Shown piece after piece: positions 45,637 to 54,260 of a stretch of 64,000 bases of DNA. Source of the stretch: Lacrimispora sphenoides (GTDB lineage: Bacteria; Bacillota; Clostridia; Lachnospirales; Lachnospiraceae). Below the pieces are notes generated by a model. That model made no database searches and was not told the origin of the DNA. It worked only from the letters and a program-made list of their open reading frames with translations. Every line of letters starts with the position of its first letter. Positions within the stretch are counted from its first letter, which is position 1. The position numbers were made by a program, and so were the translations under genes. The DNA is taken from the NCBI RefSeq assembly GCF_900105215.1, contig NZ_FOIP01000002.1:2108001-2172000 (forward strand). Reading direction: 5' to 3'.

Positions 45637-46995
45637 CTATTCATTGCTTCCATTTGGTATCCACTTGGCCTTTATGCTGTAAACACAGTCCATCAGCATG
45701 GTTGTAATCCATGTTATAGGATAACACCACATCACCGCTCCAAAACTGGGGAAAAATGGCACCAGCAGATTAATATAGATCATACGCAGCACACACATGT
45801 TTCCCACGCCGATAAGCATGGAAACCATTGTCCGCCCGCTGCCCCGGATACTGCCCATTAAAATCTGGTGAATGGCTATGGTCCAGTAAAAAGGAAGCAG
45901 TATCAGCATGGTGGAATACCCATAGGCAATAACTTCTTCATCCGGTGAAAAGATTTTAAGGATATGTTCTGCATTCAGATACAAAATTACTGAAATGAAT
46001 GCCGTATACGCCATACTTATGGCAATGCCCTGAAACACCCCCTGCTTTACCCGTTTTGGCTTTTTCGCTCCTATATTCTGTCCGGTAAAGGTGGTAGCTG
46101 CCATACAGAAACTTTGAAGGGGAAGCATGGCAAATCCGTCAATTTTGCTGTAAGCGCCGAATCCCGCCATAGCGGCAGAGCCAAAGCTGTTGACATTTGC
46201 CTGAACAATGACATTGGACAGGGAAATAATAGACTGCTGGATGCCGCTTGGAATGCCAAGCTTTAAAATACGCACCATCATCCTCCTGTCTATTCTGATT
46301 TTCCCTGGAAAAAGTTGGTAAATATCGTCTGTTTTAACCAATGCCCATACGATCAGAACTGAAGATACTGCCTGGGCAATCACTGTTGCATACCCCACTC
46401 CAGCTGTTCCCATGCCAAAGACCACCACAAAAACCAGATCCAGGACGATATTTATCACAGAAGACACGCAAAGATAATAAAGAGGCCTTTTGGAATCTCC
46501 CACTGCCCTTAAAATTCCTGCTCCCATATTATATACAAGATTAAACAGAGAACCGCAGAAAAATATTCTTAAATACGCTACAGAACTGGGCATGACCTTT
46601 TCCGGCGTTCCCATCCAGCTTAAAATCAAAGGTGACATAAGCACCCCTAATACGATAAGGATCAGGCCTCCAATCAGACTTAATGCCATGCTGGTGTGAA
46701 CCGCCCAGTGAAGCTTCTTTTCATCCCTTGCCCCATAATACTGGGATATGATGACTCCTGCACCTGTGCCGATTCCCATAAACATGCCAATGATCAGATT
46801 GATCAGAGAGTTGCTTGAACCTACGGCAGCCAGGGCATCACTTCCGATAAAATTGCCAACTACCACGGAGTCCACGGTATTATAAAGCTGCTGAAATAAG
46901 TTTCCGGCCAGAAGAGGCACAGAAAAAGCAAGGAGCTGTTTCCAGATTTCGCCTTCCGTCATGATAATCTGGTTTGTACTTTGCCTTTTTTTCAC
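45637..46995 (-). CDS. MATE family multidrug/cation antiporter
   Basis: A polytopic exporter of about 452 residues with twelve predicted helices in two MatE repeats. It has SVPLLAGNLFQQLYNTVDS in the first helices and LKLGIPSGIQQSIISLS at the start of the second half, typical of the NorM/DinF-like bacterial branch. The frame is open to a TTG at 47019. A GGGAGG site sits six bases before a GTG at 46995, which I take as the start. The substrate is unknown. It is divergent from the Rrf2 gene. Confidence 0.93.
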   Translation of the reverse strand: MKKRQSTNQIIMTEGEIWKQLLAFSVPLLAGNLFQQLYNTVDSVVVGNFIGSDALAAVGSSNSLINLIIGMFMGIGTGAGVIISQYYGARDEKKLHWAVHTSMALSLIGGLILIVLGVLMSPLILSWMGTPEKVMPSSVAYLRIFFCGSLFNLVYNMGAGILRAVGDSKRPLYYLCVSSVINIVLDLVFVVVFGMGTAGVGYATVIAQAVSSVLIVWALVKTDDIYQLFPGKIRIDRRMMVRILKLGIPSGIQQSIISLSNVIVQANVNSFGSAAMAGFGAYSKIDGFAMLPLQSFCMAATTFTGQNIGAKKPKRVKQGVFQGIAISMAYTAFISVILYLNAEHILKIFSPDEEVIAYGYSTMLILLPFYWTIAIHQILMGSIRGSGRTMVSMLIGVGNMCVLRMIYINLLVPFFPSFGAVMWCYPITWITTMLMDCVYSIKAKWIPNGSNE

Positions 46996-47080
46996 AAATT
47001 TCCTCCCTTCTTTTCCCAATTCCCCAATGAATATTAGTATACATCCATTTTCATAAATTGGGAAGCCGGATAATTTGAGG

Positions 47081-47109
47081 TTTACTTTCCAGGTGGTTTC
47101 GTGTACAAT
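47081..47109 (+). promoter_or_regulatory. Sigma-A promoter of the Rrf2 gene
   Basis: TTTACT and TACAAT with 17-bp spacing, about 50 bp before the start codon in the divergent gap with the MATE gene. Confidence 0.65.
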
Positions 47110-47162
47110 ATTTTTATATCCTACTAAACAGATAAGAATAATTAGGAAGGGGATTTTTTACC

Positions 47163-47603
47163 ATGAAATTTTCTACCAAGGGACGCTACGCCCTTCGTAT
47201 GATGCTTGAATTTGCACTTCATCCGGGCGAATGCACAAAAATCAATCAGGTGGCGGAACGCCAGGAAATATCGGATAAATATCTGGAACAGATTGTCACC
47301 ATCTTAAGCAGGGCCGGGTACGTGAAAAGCAGAAGGGGCGCCCAGGGCGGTTATTACCTGACAAAGGATCCTTCGGAGTATACGGTCGGCATGATCCTGC
47401 GCCTTGCAGAAGGAAGTCTGGTTCCCGTAACATGTCTGGAAGATGAAGTCAACCCCTGCAGCCGTTCCCATAATTGTGCCACACTCATGGTATGGAAAAA
47501 GCTGGATCATGCGATTTCCGATGTGGTAGACAGCATTACCCTGGCAGATTTGGTGGAAGAACAAAAAAGACTGGATGGCCAGGCCAATTATTACGAAATC
47601 TAA
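47163..47603 (+). CDS. Rrf2-family transcriptional regulator with three-Cys motif
   Basis: A 146-residue Rrf2 protein. The N-terminal winged helix (MKFSTKGRYALRMM, ISDKYLEQIVTILSRAGYV, SRRGAQGGYYL) binds DNA. Three cysteines at 91, 99 and 105 (C-x7-C-x5-C) sit where IscR/NsrR-type members hold an Fe-S cluster, so it may sense Fe-S status, NO or oxygen. No isc/suf genes are adjacent, and the divergent MATE gene is the nearest other candidate target. AGGAAGGGG lies before the ATG. Confidence 0.93.
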   Translation: MKFSTKGRYALRMMLEFALHPGECTKINQVAERQEISDKYLEQIVTILSRAGYVKSRRGAQGGYYLTKDPSEYTVGMILRLAEGSLVPVTCLEDEVNPCSRSHNCATLMVWKKLDHAISDVVDSITLADLVEEQKRLDGQANYYEI

Positions 47604-47615
47604 ACAATGGCATAT

Positions 47616-47659
47616 AAAAGTTCGTGTTCTCCTAATGCAAAGGAAAACACGGACTTTTT
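47616..47659. terminator. Bidirectional terminator between Rrf2 and HD-GYP genes
   Basis: AAAAGTTCGTGTTCTCC pairs imperfectly with GGAAAACACGGACTTTTT; U-rich ends occur on both strands. The two genes converge on it. Confidence 0.8.
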
Positions 47660-47682
47660 ATAACTTAAATGCATTCAGCCTT

Positions 47683-48954
47683 TTATTCCTTACCGGCTAA
47701 AGTCCCATCGAATATATCACGGAAAGAGGAATCATTTTCAAGGAAAAGATCTACTAAAAGAGGATCGAAATGACTGCCTCTTCCCTGGGTAATAATCCCC
47801 AGACTTTTTTCGTGGGAATAACTCTCTTTATATACGCGTTTTGAACGAAGCGCGTCATACACATCCGCCAAAGCCATGATACGCGCTGATATTGGAATCT
47901 CTTCCCTTTTAAGCCCCTTTGGGTATCCGCTCCCATCCCATTTTTCATGATGACAAAGTGTAATTTCCTTACCGACTTTGATGAATGCACTTCCTGTATC
48001 CTTCTTTTCAATGCTGGCCAGGGTCTGATATCCGATGGTGGTATGAGTTTTCATGATTTCAAATTCCTCCGGCGTCAATTTGCCGGGCTTTAGCAAAACC
48101 CCATCCGGAATTCCCACCTTTCCTATGTCGTGCAAAGGGCTGGCCTGGGAGATACCGTCTATAAAGGCCCGGTCTATTTCCTCCCGATGGGCCCCCATTT
48201 CCCAAAGCTTTTCCGCGAGGAGGCGGCAATATTGTGACGTTCTGACAATATGCTCTCCTGTCTCATCATCCCTGGACTCCGAAAGCTTTACTAATGCATG
48301 GATCGTAGCCATCTGAGAAGCGGATACCTCCGCCACCTTTTTCTGTACCAGATCTTCTAAATGATGATTATATTCCTCCAGCTTTTCCTCGATCGCTTTT
48401 GCACTGGTGATGTCCTGGATCGTGCCATGGACTTTGGTAAACATTCCACCAGAATCCTTTGATCCCACAAATCGGATCTGAACCCATTTGATCCGGCCTC
48501 CCTCCATCAGCAGACGGAACCGGTATTCAGCAGGCACCATTCCGTTTTGCATATCATGATAAATTTGATTCACCAGTTTTTTATCATCGGGATAAACCTT
48601 TTGAAAATAAACCATCAGATCCGGTTCTACGGACTGGTCAGTCTCCAGTATTCTGTACATGGTGTCCGACCACCATAGCTTCTTTGTGCCAAGGCTCAGT
48701 TCCCAGTTTCCTATTAGTGCTATTTCCTGGGCTTCCCGGCGGGAAGCGTCACTTTTCTCCAATTCCCTCCTCTTTATTTCCAGCTGTTTTGACACGTCTA
48801 CATACCGCTCCATGATCTCCGAGACCAGTTCGGTATAAGTCTGGTTATCCACCTGTTTTACAAAATGATCAAGTAGGGCTTTTACATATTCATCCGAACC
48901 CGGCTGTTCCAATACGATTCTTTGTCCCAGCAGGGCTGCGTCTGTCCGCCTCAA
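47683..48954 (-). CDS. PAS-HD-GYP domain protein (putative cyclic-di-GMP phosphodiesterase)
   Basis: A 423-residue cytoplasmic protein. It has an N-terminal helical region, a PAS domain (about 82-185), a coiled coil (about 188-215) and an HD-GYP domain. The metal-binding HD is at 275-276 (PLHDIGKVGIP). HHEKWDGSGYP is at about 335-345, with GYP at 343-345, followed by ADVYDALRSKR. HD-GYP enzymes hydrolyse c-di-GMP or cyclic GMP-AMP. The start is a TTG seven bases after GGAGG and overlaps the ODP gene stop (TTGA), so the two proteins are translationally coupled and probably act together. Confidence 0.92.
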   Translation of the reverse strand: MRRTDAALLGQRIVLEQPGSDEYVKALLDHFVKQVDNQTYTELVSEIMERYVDVSKQLEIKRRELEKSDASRREAQEIALIGNWELSLGTKKLWWSDTMYRILETDQSVEPDLMVYFQKVYPDDKKLVNQIYHDMQNGMVPAEYRFRLLMEGGRIKWVQIRFVGSKDSGGMFTKVHGTIQDITSAKAIEEKLEEYNHHLEDLVQKKVAEVSASQMATIHALVKLSESRDDETGEHIVRTSQYCRLLAEKLWEMGAHREEIDRAFIDGISQASPLHDIGKVGIPDGVLLKPGKLTPEEFEIMKTHTTIGYQTLASIEKKDTGSAFIKVGKEITLCHHEKWDGSGYPKGLKREEIPISARIMALADVYDALRSKRVYKESYSHEKSLGIITQGRGSHFDPLLVDLFLENDSSFRDIFDGTLAGKE

Positions 48955-49772
48955 TTTTCTTCCTCCTCAAGAAAATAGTCGATCCCTACATTGGTCAATT
49001 CTTTCAGCTGTCTGATTACGGCTTCCTGAGCCGCAGGAGTATCAAGAATACTTCCATGTTGAGGTGCGATCAAGGAAATATCCAGTTCCTCTATCCGTTC
49101 AAGAGCATACTGCAGCGCCTTTTTAGATGGCATAATCCGCTGGTGAAAGTCCAGAATGCCCTTTATCTGGCATGCTTTCCGGGTGATAGGGCAGATTTCA
49201 AAGGGTGTACAGTCCCTGCATTCCGCGCCGATCCTAGTATATAAATCCCAGTTGTAATCGTAGCTTCCGAAAATATCACTGCTGAATAATGTTTTCGTCT
49301 TCACATCATAAGTAATGAAGCTGCCCGGTGAATGGGAATAAGGCGTCCTGATAAATTCAAGACGCCTGCCGCTTGCAAATTCAAAATGAAATCCTAATTG
49401 TTCAATGCACTTCTTCGGTGTACTCATGGAATAATAATTGATGAAAATATTGTTTTCATGATGAGAGATGATTTTTAAATCTTCGCTGTTAATGAGCGTT
49501 TCTATATGGGGAATATTACCGCATAAATCCGGATCATAGTGCTGGTAAATCAGGCAGCTGATCTTGCCAGGACTGATTCCCGTTCGCATAACTTTCAACA
49601 TAACTGTACTGAAATCATCCCGGCTTCCGCTGTCGATGAGCACTGCCTCATCACCGTCCACGATTAGGTAAGGATTACAGTGAAGACCTGCACTTTCGTC
49701 AAAAAAGCCCACCCAGTAAATCCCCTCAGCAATTTCGACATACTCTTTATAATTCAAATCCTGCTTATTCAT
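48951..49772 (-). CDS. ODP-type metallo-beta-lactamase-fold diiron protein (possible oxygen sensor)
   Basis: A protein of about 273 residues with the flavodiiron-type beta-lactamase fold but no flavodoxin domain. Metal-site motifs include YQHYDPDLCGN (H-x-D-x-D), SHSPGSF, an Asp in SSDIFGSYD and APQHGS. This fits the ODP group of oxygen-binding diiron proteins, which act as sensors rather than reductases. The C-terminal half has several Cys (CRDCTPFEICPITRKAC). The ATG at 49772 has TTGGAGG nine bases upstream; the longer frame to 49862 does not. It is coupled to an HD-GYP gene. Confidence 0.85.
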   Translation of the reverse strand: MNKQDLNYKEYVEIAEGIYWVGFFDESAGLHCNPYLIVDGDEAVLIDSGSRDDFSTVMLKVMRTGISPGKISCLIYQHYDPDLCGNIPHIETLINSEDLKIISHHENNIFINYYSMSTPKKCIEQLGFHFEFASGRRLEFIRTPYSHSPGSFITYDVKTKTLFSSDIFGSYDYNWDLYTRIGAECRDCTPFEICPITRKACQIKGILDFHQRIMPSKKALQYALERIEELDISLIAPQHGSILDTPAAQEAVIRQLKELTNVGIDYFLEEEEN

Positions 49773-49958
49773 TTGTATTGTCCTCCAATATGTAATTGGC
49801 TGCGTTCCCTTCCATTTATGGCATGCTATAGGCACATGAATTCTGCCATGAAAATACTGCATGATATGTCATAATATACCATATTTATTTTTACAAGTCT
49901 ATTTCTTCCAGCCTGCCGTTTAAAATAATCAGATCTGATCCCGCAAGGCAAGATAGCA

Positions 49959-49999
49959 GAACAAAGACCCGCAGGGTTTGGCCTGCGGGCCTCTGTTCT
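49959..49999 (-). terminator. Terminator of the NSS transporter gene
   Basis: On the minus strand AACAGAGGCCCGCAGG pairs with CCTGCGGGTCTTTGTT around CCAAAC. It lies just after the NSS stop. Confidence 0.85.
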
Positions 50000-50023
50000 G
50001 AAATACGGTGTGTATTTTTCCTA

Positions 50024-51391
50024 TTAAAAGAATTTAGCCACATAGCCCTGGATAAAGATCACCAGAACAATGACAGGAAGAACATACGTTACATAAGCCC
50101 TTGCCCATCTGGGGAACCGGATTCCCTTTCCTTCATTGGCTTCCTTCATGAAATTCTCAAATCCCCAGCCATATCTGGAGGTACAGAAGGCCAGGTAAAT
50201 CAGGCTTCCTAAGGGAAGTAAGTTATTGCTGATAATAAAGTCTTCCAAGTCCAGCACATTGCTTCCCTCGCCAAAGGGCATAAATCCGCTCCACACATTA
50301 AATCCCAGCACACAGGGCAGGGACAAAAGGATAATGGCAGCTGCATTCAGCCACACCGCTTTTTTTACGGTGCATCCGGTCAAATCTGTGGCAAAAGATA
50401 CGATATTCTGGAAAACTGCAATTACCGTGGAAATAGCTGCAAATGACATAAAAAGGAAGAACAGACTTCCTAACAGCCTTCCGCCTGCCATGTTGTTAAA
50501 TACGTTGGGCAGAGTCACAAAGACCAGCTTTGGCCCCTGGCCTGGCTCGATCTGAAATGCAAAGCAGGCAGGGAAAATAATAAGTCCCGCCATAAAAGCC
50601 ACAAAGGTATCCAAAATAGCCACACTGATGGCTTCTCCAGCCAGCCTGTGTTCCTTGCCAATGTAGCTTCCAAAGATGGCAAGAGCGCCGATCCCAATGC
50701 TTAAAGTGAAAAAAGCCTGTCCCATGGCAGCGAATATGACCTCGCCGATTCCTGCTTCCCTGATCTTGCCGAAATCAGGCTTTAAGTAAAATTCCAGTCC
50801 TGCCCTGCTGTTTTCCATGAGCACCGAATGAACGGCCAGTATGGCCATTAGGCCCAAAAGGCATAACATCATCCATTTTGTAATCTTTTCCACGCCGCCC
50901 TGAAGCCCTCTGGCACAGATAGAAAAGCAGCCGACCACCATAATGATCATAAATATACCCATGATAACAGGATCCGCCAGCATGTTCTCAAACTCTCCAG
51001 CTACTCCTTCCGCATCAAGGCCCACAAAATCTCCCTTTGCCATCTTAAGAAAATATAAAACCATCCAGCCGGAAACCGTGGTATAAAACATCATAAGAAT
51101 GTAATTTCCCGCCATTCCCAGATACTTGGCATAATGCCATTTGCTGCCCTTTGGCTCCAGCACATCATAGGACAAAGCAATGCTCTTCTGGCTGGCACGT
51201 CCCACGGCAAACTCCATTGCCACAATAGGCAGCCCCAAAATAAGCAGAAACACTGCATAAATCAAAACAAAAGCCGCTCCTCCATACTGACCCACAATAT
51301 ATGGAAAACGCCAGACGTTTCCAAGGCCAATGGCACATCCCGCTGAGATCAGGATAAATCCCAGACGTGATGAAAATTTTTCTCTTCCCAT
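50024..51391 (-). CDS. Sodium-dependent (NSS family) amino acid transporter
   Basis: A LeuT-fold symporter of about 455 residues with eleven or twelve helices. The first helix carries SRLGFILISAGCAIGLGNVWRFPY, including the conserved unwound region and sodium-site residues. It is followed by GGAAFVLIYAVFLLILGLPI, and there is a GQAFFTLSIGIG segment in helix 6. NSS proteins take up amino acids such as tryptophan, tyrosine or branched-chain residues with Na+. The frame is open to 51436. The ATG at 51391 has GAGGAG about ten bases before it and gives the normal N-terminus. Substrate unknown. Confidence 0.92.
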   Translation of the reverse strand: MGREKFSSRLGFILISAGCAIGLGNVWRFPYIVGQYGGAAFVLIYAVFLLILGLPIVAMEFAVGRASQKSIALSYDVLEPKGSKWHYAKYLGMAGNYILMMFYTTVSGWMVLYFLKMAKGDFVGLDAEGVAGEFENMLADPVIMGIFMIIMVVGCFSICARGLQGGVEKITKWMMLCLLGLMAILAVHSVLMENSRAGLEFYLKPDFGKIREAGIGEVIFAAMGQAFFTLSIGIGALAIFGSYIGKEHRLAGEAISVAILDTFVAFMAGLIIFPACFAFQIEPGQGPKLVFVTLPNVFNNMAGGRLLGSLFFLFMSFAAISTVIAVFQNIVSFATDLTGCTVKKAVWLNAAAIILLSLPCVLGFNVWSGFMPFGEGSNVLDLEDFIISNNLLPLGSLIYLAFCTSRYGWGFENFMKEANEGKGIRFPRWARAYVTYVLPVIVLVIFIQGYVAKFF

Positions 51392-51487
51392 CTTTCTAAG
51401 CTCCTCTTCAGTCACATTTCTCTGCCATATTTCCAAACGAGGCCCGCTATTCTCATATTCCGGCGGCCCTTCTTTTTGCTTGAAATG

Positions 51488-51525
51488 ACAAAAGATTCCA
51501 TGCCATTATAGCATGGAATCTTTTT
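51488..51525 (-). terminator. Terminator of nrdD
   Basis: A perfect 14-bp stem (AAAGATTCCATGC with GCATGGAATCTTT) and a T-run on the minus strand, just beyond the nrdD stop. Confidence 0.9.
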
Positions 51526-51573
51526 ACTGACTACCATATCTTAATGATGGACTGATGGAGGAAGGGATCTCTT

Positions 51574-53940
51574 TCAGCAGATCGTGCTTTCCGCAAACTT
51601 TCTGATTTCAGAAGCATTGGTGATCTTCTGGATCTGATCGTTCTTTATAACCACCAGAGTAGGTGCCTGCATAATCCCAAACCTTGTGGCAAGCTCTGCA
51701 TTTTCCTCTGCATCTACTACTTCATAATCCATGTTTTGTAAAAACTGTTTTGCCATCCGGCAATTCGGGCAGGTCTTAGTCGTAAAGAGATATGTCCCGG
51801 CCGGGATCCCAGCCTTTTTCACCGATGCCTTATCCTGGTTATCCAAAGCAGCTCCTTTTTTCAGTACAGAGCGGACAGGGTCGTATGTTGTCCGGTTCTT
51901 GTATTCCTGGGTTTTACCCTCATTCCAGTTCTGCACCGGCCGATAGTATCCGGTGATCCGGCTGTATACCTCAGCCTTTTTTCCACAGACCGGGCATACA
52001 TTATGCTCGCCGGAAAGATATCCGTGCTCCGCACAAATGGAATAGGTTGGCGACAATGTATAATAAGGCAGCTTGTAATTCTCCGCAATGGTGTGCACCA
52101 GCTTTGCCGCAGCTTCCCAGTCAGGAAGCTTCTCTCCCAGAAACGCATGGAATACGGTTCCTGAAGTATAGAGGGTCTGCAGCTCATCCTGAATATCAAG
52201 CGCGTCAAAGATATCTGCCGTATAATCCACAGGAAGGTGGGAGCTGTTGGTATAATAAGGGGTATCTCCCGGGGTTCCGGCTGTGATGATATCCGGATAA
52301 TGCTTCTTGTCATGCTTTGCCAGACGGTATGTGGTGGACTCTGCCGGGGTTGCCTCCAGATTGTATAAATCTCCGTAGATTTCCTGGTAATCGGACAGCC
52401 TTTCCCGCATGTGATTTAACACATCCTTTGTAAACTGTCTGGTTTTTTCATTCGTCATATCCTGACCCAGCCACTTGGCATTTAAGCCAACTTCGTTCAT
52501 ACCGATCAGGCCAATGGTGGAAAAGTGATTTGCAAAGCTGCCCAGATAGCGTTTCGTATAAGGATAGAGTCCCTGATTCAAAAGTTTTGTTATAACTTCC
52601 CGCTTGGTCTTTAATGACCGGGCTGAAATATCCATCATATGATCCAGGCGCTTGTAGAAATCAGCCTCATTATAGGAAAGGTAAGCGATTCTTGGCATGT
52701 TGATGGTCACAACACCCACGGAACCGGTGCTTTCGCCGGAGCCGAAGAATCCGCCGGTTTTTCTTCTAAGTTCTCTTAAATCAAGGCGCAAACGGCAGCA
52801 CATACTCCTTACATCGCTTGGCTCCATATCGCTGTTTATATAATTTGAAAAGTAAGGGGTACCGTATTTGGAGGTCATCTCAAACAGCAGCCGGTTATTT
52901 TCAGTATTGGACCAGTCAAAATCCCTGGTAATGGAGTAAGTAGGAATGGGATACTGGAAGCCTCGCCCATTGGCGTCTCCCTCTATCATGGTTTCAATAA
53001 AAGCCTTATTGATCATATCCATCTCAGCCTTGCAGTCTTTATACTTAAAGTCCGCTTCTTCCCCGCCAATGATTGCGTTAAGCTCTGCCATATCAGCAGG
53101 AACGGTCCAGTCCAGAGTAATATTGGAGAATGGAGCCTGAGTTCCCCAGCGGCTTGGCGTATTCACGCCATAGATAAAGGATTCAATGCATTTCTTCACT
53201 TCCCGGTAGGATAAATCATCAGCCTTTACAAAAGGAGCCAGATAAGTATCAAAAGAAGAAAAGGCCTGGGCTCCCGCCCATTCATTCTGCATGATTCCCA
53301 GGAAATTGACCATTTGGTTGCAAAGTACGGATAAATGCTTTGCAGGGGAAGAAGTGATCTTTCCCGGTATTCCGCCAAGCCCCTCAAGAAGAAGCTGCTT
53401 TAAGGACCAGCCGGCACAGTATCCGGTGAGCATGGACAAATCGTGGATATGGACATCCGCGTTCCTGTGTGCATTAGCGATCTCCTGGTCATAAATTTCA
53501 GACAGCCAGTAATTCGCCGTAACCGCACCGGAGTTGCTTAATATCAGCCCTCCAACGGAATAGGTAACAGTGGAATTTTCCTTGACACGCCAATCCTCTA
53601 CCTTTACGTAGCTGTTTACCACAGCCTTGTAATCCAGAATGGTATCCTTCATATTCCGTATCTTTTCTCTCTGCTTCCTGTATAAAATATAAGCCTTCGC
53701 CACATCGGTATATCCCGCCTGCTCAAGAACGTGTTCTACACTGTCCTGAATCTGTTCTACCGCGACCTGGCCCCCTGTCATCTTTCCCTGAAAATCAGCA
53801 GTTACCCGAAGAGACAGCAGTTCCAGTATTTCATTGTTATACTCCTTTTGAGTGGCTTTAAATGCTTTTTTAATCGCTTCCGTGATTTTATTCAGACTGA
53901 ATTCAGCACTTTCCCCATCTCTCTTTACCACCTGGATCAT
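51574..53940 (-). CDS. nrdD: Anaerobic ribonucleoside-triphosphate reductase with fused C-terminal redoxin domain
   Basis: A 788-residue class III ribonucleotide reductase that makes dNTPs without oxygen. It has an N-terminal ATP-cone (VVKRDGESAEFSLNKI), the ten-stranded barrel, a Cys/His zinc site (CAEHG and CPVCG) and the glycyl-radical site Gly664 in SRITGYYRPV. After about residue 712 there is a glutaredoxin/thioredoxin-like domain. It has a CPNC redox motif (724-727) and a cis-Pro segment (QAPTLVV), and is not part of the usual NrdD. The fusion suggests reduction by a built-in thiol redoxin rather than formate. The activase nrdG is not adjacent. AAAGGAG precedes the ATG by about nine bases, and a structured leader lies upstream. 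Confidence 0.95.
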   Translation of the reverse strand: MIQVVKRDGESAEFSLNKITEAIKKAFKATQKEYNNEILELLSLRVTADFQGKMTGGQVAVEQIQDSVEHVLEQAGYTDVAKAYILYRKQREKIRNMKDTILDYKAVVNSYVKVEDWRVKENSTVTYSVGGLILSNSGAVTANYWLSEIYDQEIANAHRNADVHIHDLSMLTGYCAGWSLKQLLLEGLGGIPGKITSSPAKHLSVLCNQMVNFLGIMQNEWAGAQAFSSFDTYLAPFVKADDLSYREVKKCIESFIYGVNTPSRWGTQAPFSNITLDWTVPADMAELNAIIGGEEADFKYKDCKAEMDMINKAFIETMIEGDANGRGFQYPIPTYSITRDFDWSNTENNRLLFEMTSKYGTPYFSNYINSDMEPSDVRSMCCRLRLDLRELRRKTGGFFGSGESTGSVGVVTINMPRIAYLSYNEADFYKRLDHMMDISARSLKTKREVITKLLNQGLYPYTKRYLGSFANHFSTIGLIGMNEVGLNAKWLGQDMTNEKTRQFTKDVLNHMRERLSDYQEIYGDLYNLEATPAESTTYRLAKHDKKHYPDIITAGTPGDTPYYTNSSHLPVDYTADIFDALDIQDELQTLYTSGTVFHAFLGEKLPDWEAAAKLVHTIAENYKLPYYTLSPTYSICAEHGYLSGEHNVCPVCGKKAEVYSRITGYYRPVQNWNEGKTQEYKNRTTYDPVRSVLKKGAALDNQDKASVKKAGIPAGTYLFTTKTCPNCRMAKQFLQNMDYEVVDAEENAELATRFGIMQAPTLVVIKNDQIQKITNASEIRKFAESTIC

Positions 53941-53999
53941 AAAACTAAACTCCTTTCCTCTGCAAAACCCCTTATGTTCCTATTTTTATCATACAGTAC

Positions 54000-54182
54000 A
54001 TTATGAAAACAAGTTTTCATAATCCGATGTATGGCAGTAAAAATACTGCCTTTTATCAGAAATCCAAAACCGATTTCTGATTAGCAATAACATTATCGGA
54101 ATAAAAAAATACTTCCGACAATCGTATGTACGGCAGTAAAAAATACTGCCTATTATCAGAGATCTGAAAAGCGATTTCTGAT
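54000..54182 (-). repeat. Duplicated three-hairpin array in the nrdD upstream region
   Basis: Two imperfect tandem copies (54000-54081 and 54096-54182), each with three inverted repeats. H1 is ATTATGAAAAC/GTTTTCATAAT in copy 1 and TCGGAA/TTCCGA in copy 2. H2 is GGCAGTA/TACTGCC in both. H3 is ATCAGAAATC/GATTTCTGAT, with one mismatch in copy 2. H2 and H3 recur 99-100 bp apart. H1 arms differ between copies yet still pair. It lies between the hflX terminator and nrdD. It could be an RNA leader or a set of protein-binding palindromes. Confidence 0.75.
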
Positions 54183-54206
54183 AAATACATTATAGCAGAA
54201 GAAAAG

Positions 54207-54260
54207 AAAAAACACAATATGTGGATTAGTTTTTTAACACTAATCCACATATTGTGTTTT
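54207..54260 (-). terminator. Strong terminator of hflX (21-bp perfect stem)
   Basis: AACACAATATGTGGATTAG pairs perfectly with CTAATCCACATATTGTGTT around a short A/T loop and is followed by TTTTTTCTTTTC on the minus strand. It begins at the hflX stop codon and ends the scp-to-hflX transcript. Confidence 0.92.

Noticed and set aside
54207..54260. ACACAATATGTGG-like halves resembling NrdR boxes near nrdD
   Set aside because: The similarity comes from the arms of a perfect terminator stem directly after hflX with a T-run. It is far upstream of nrdD and lacks the paired-box spacing of NrdR sites.
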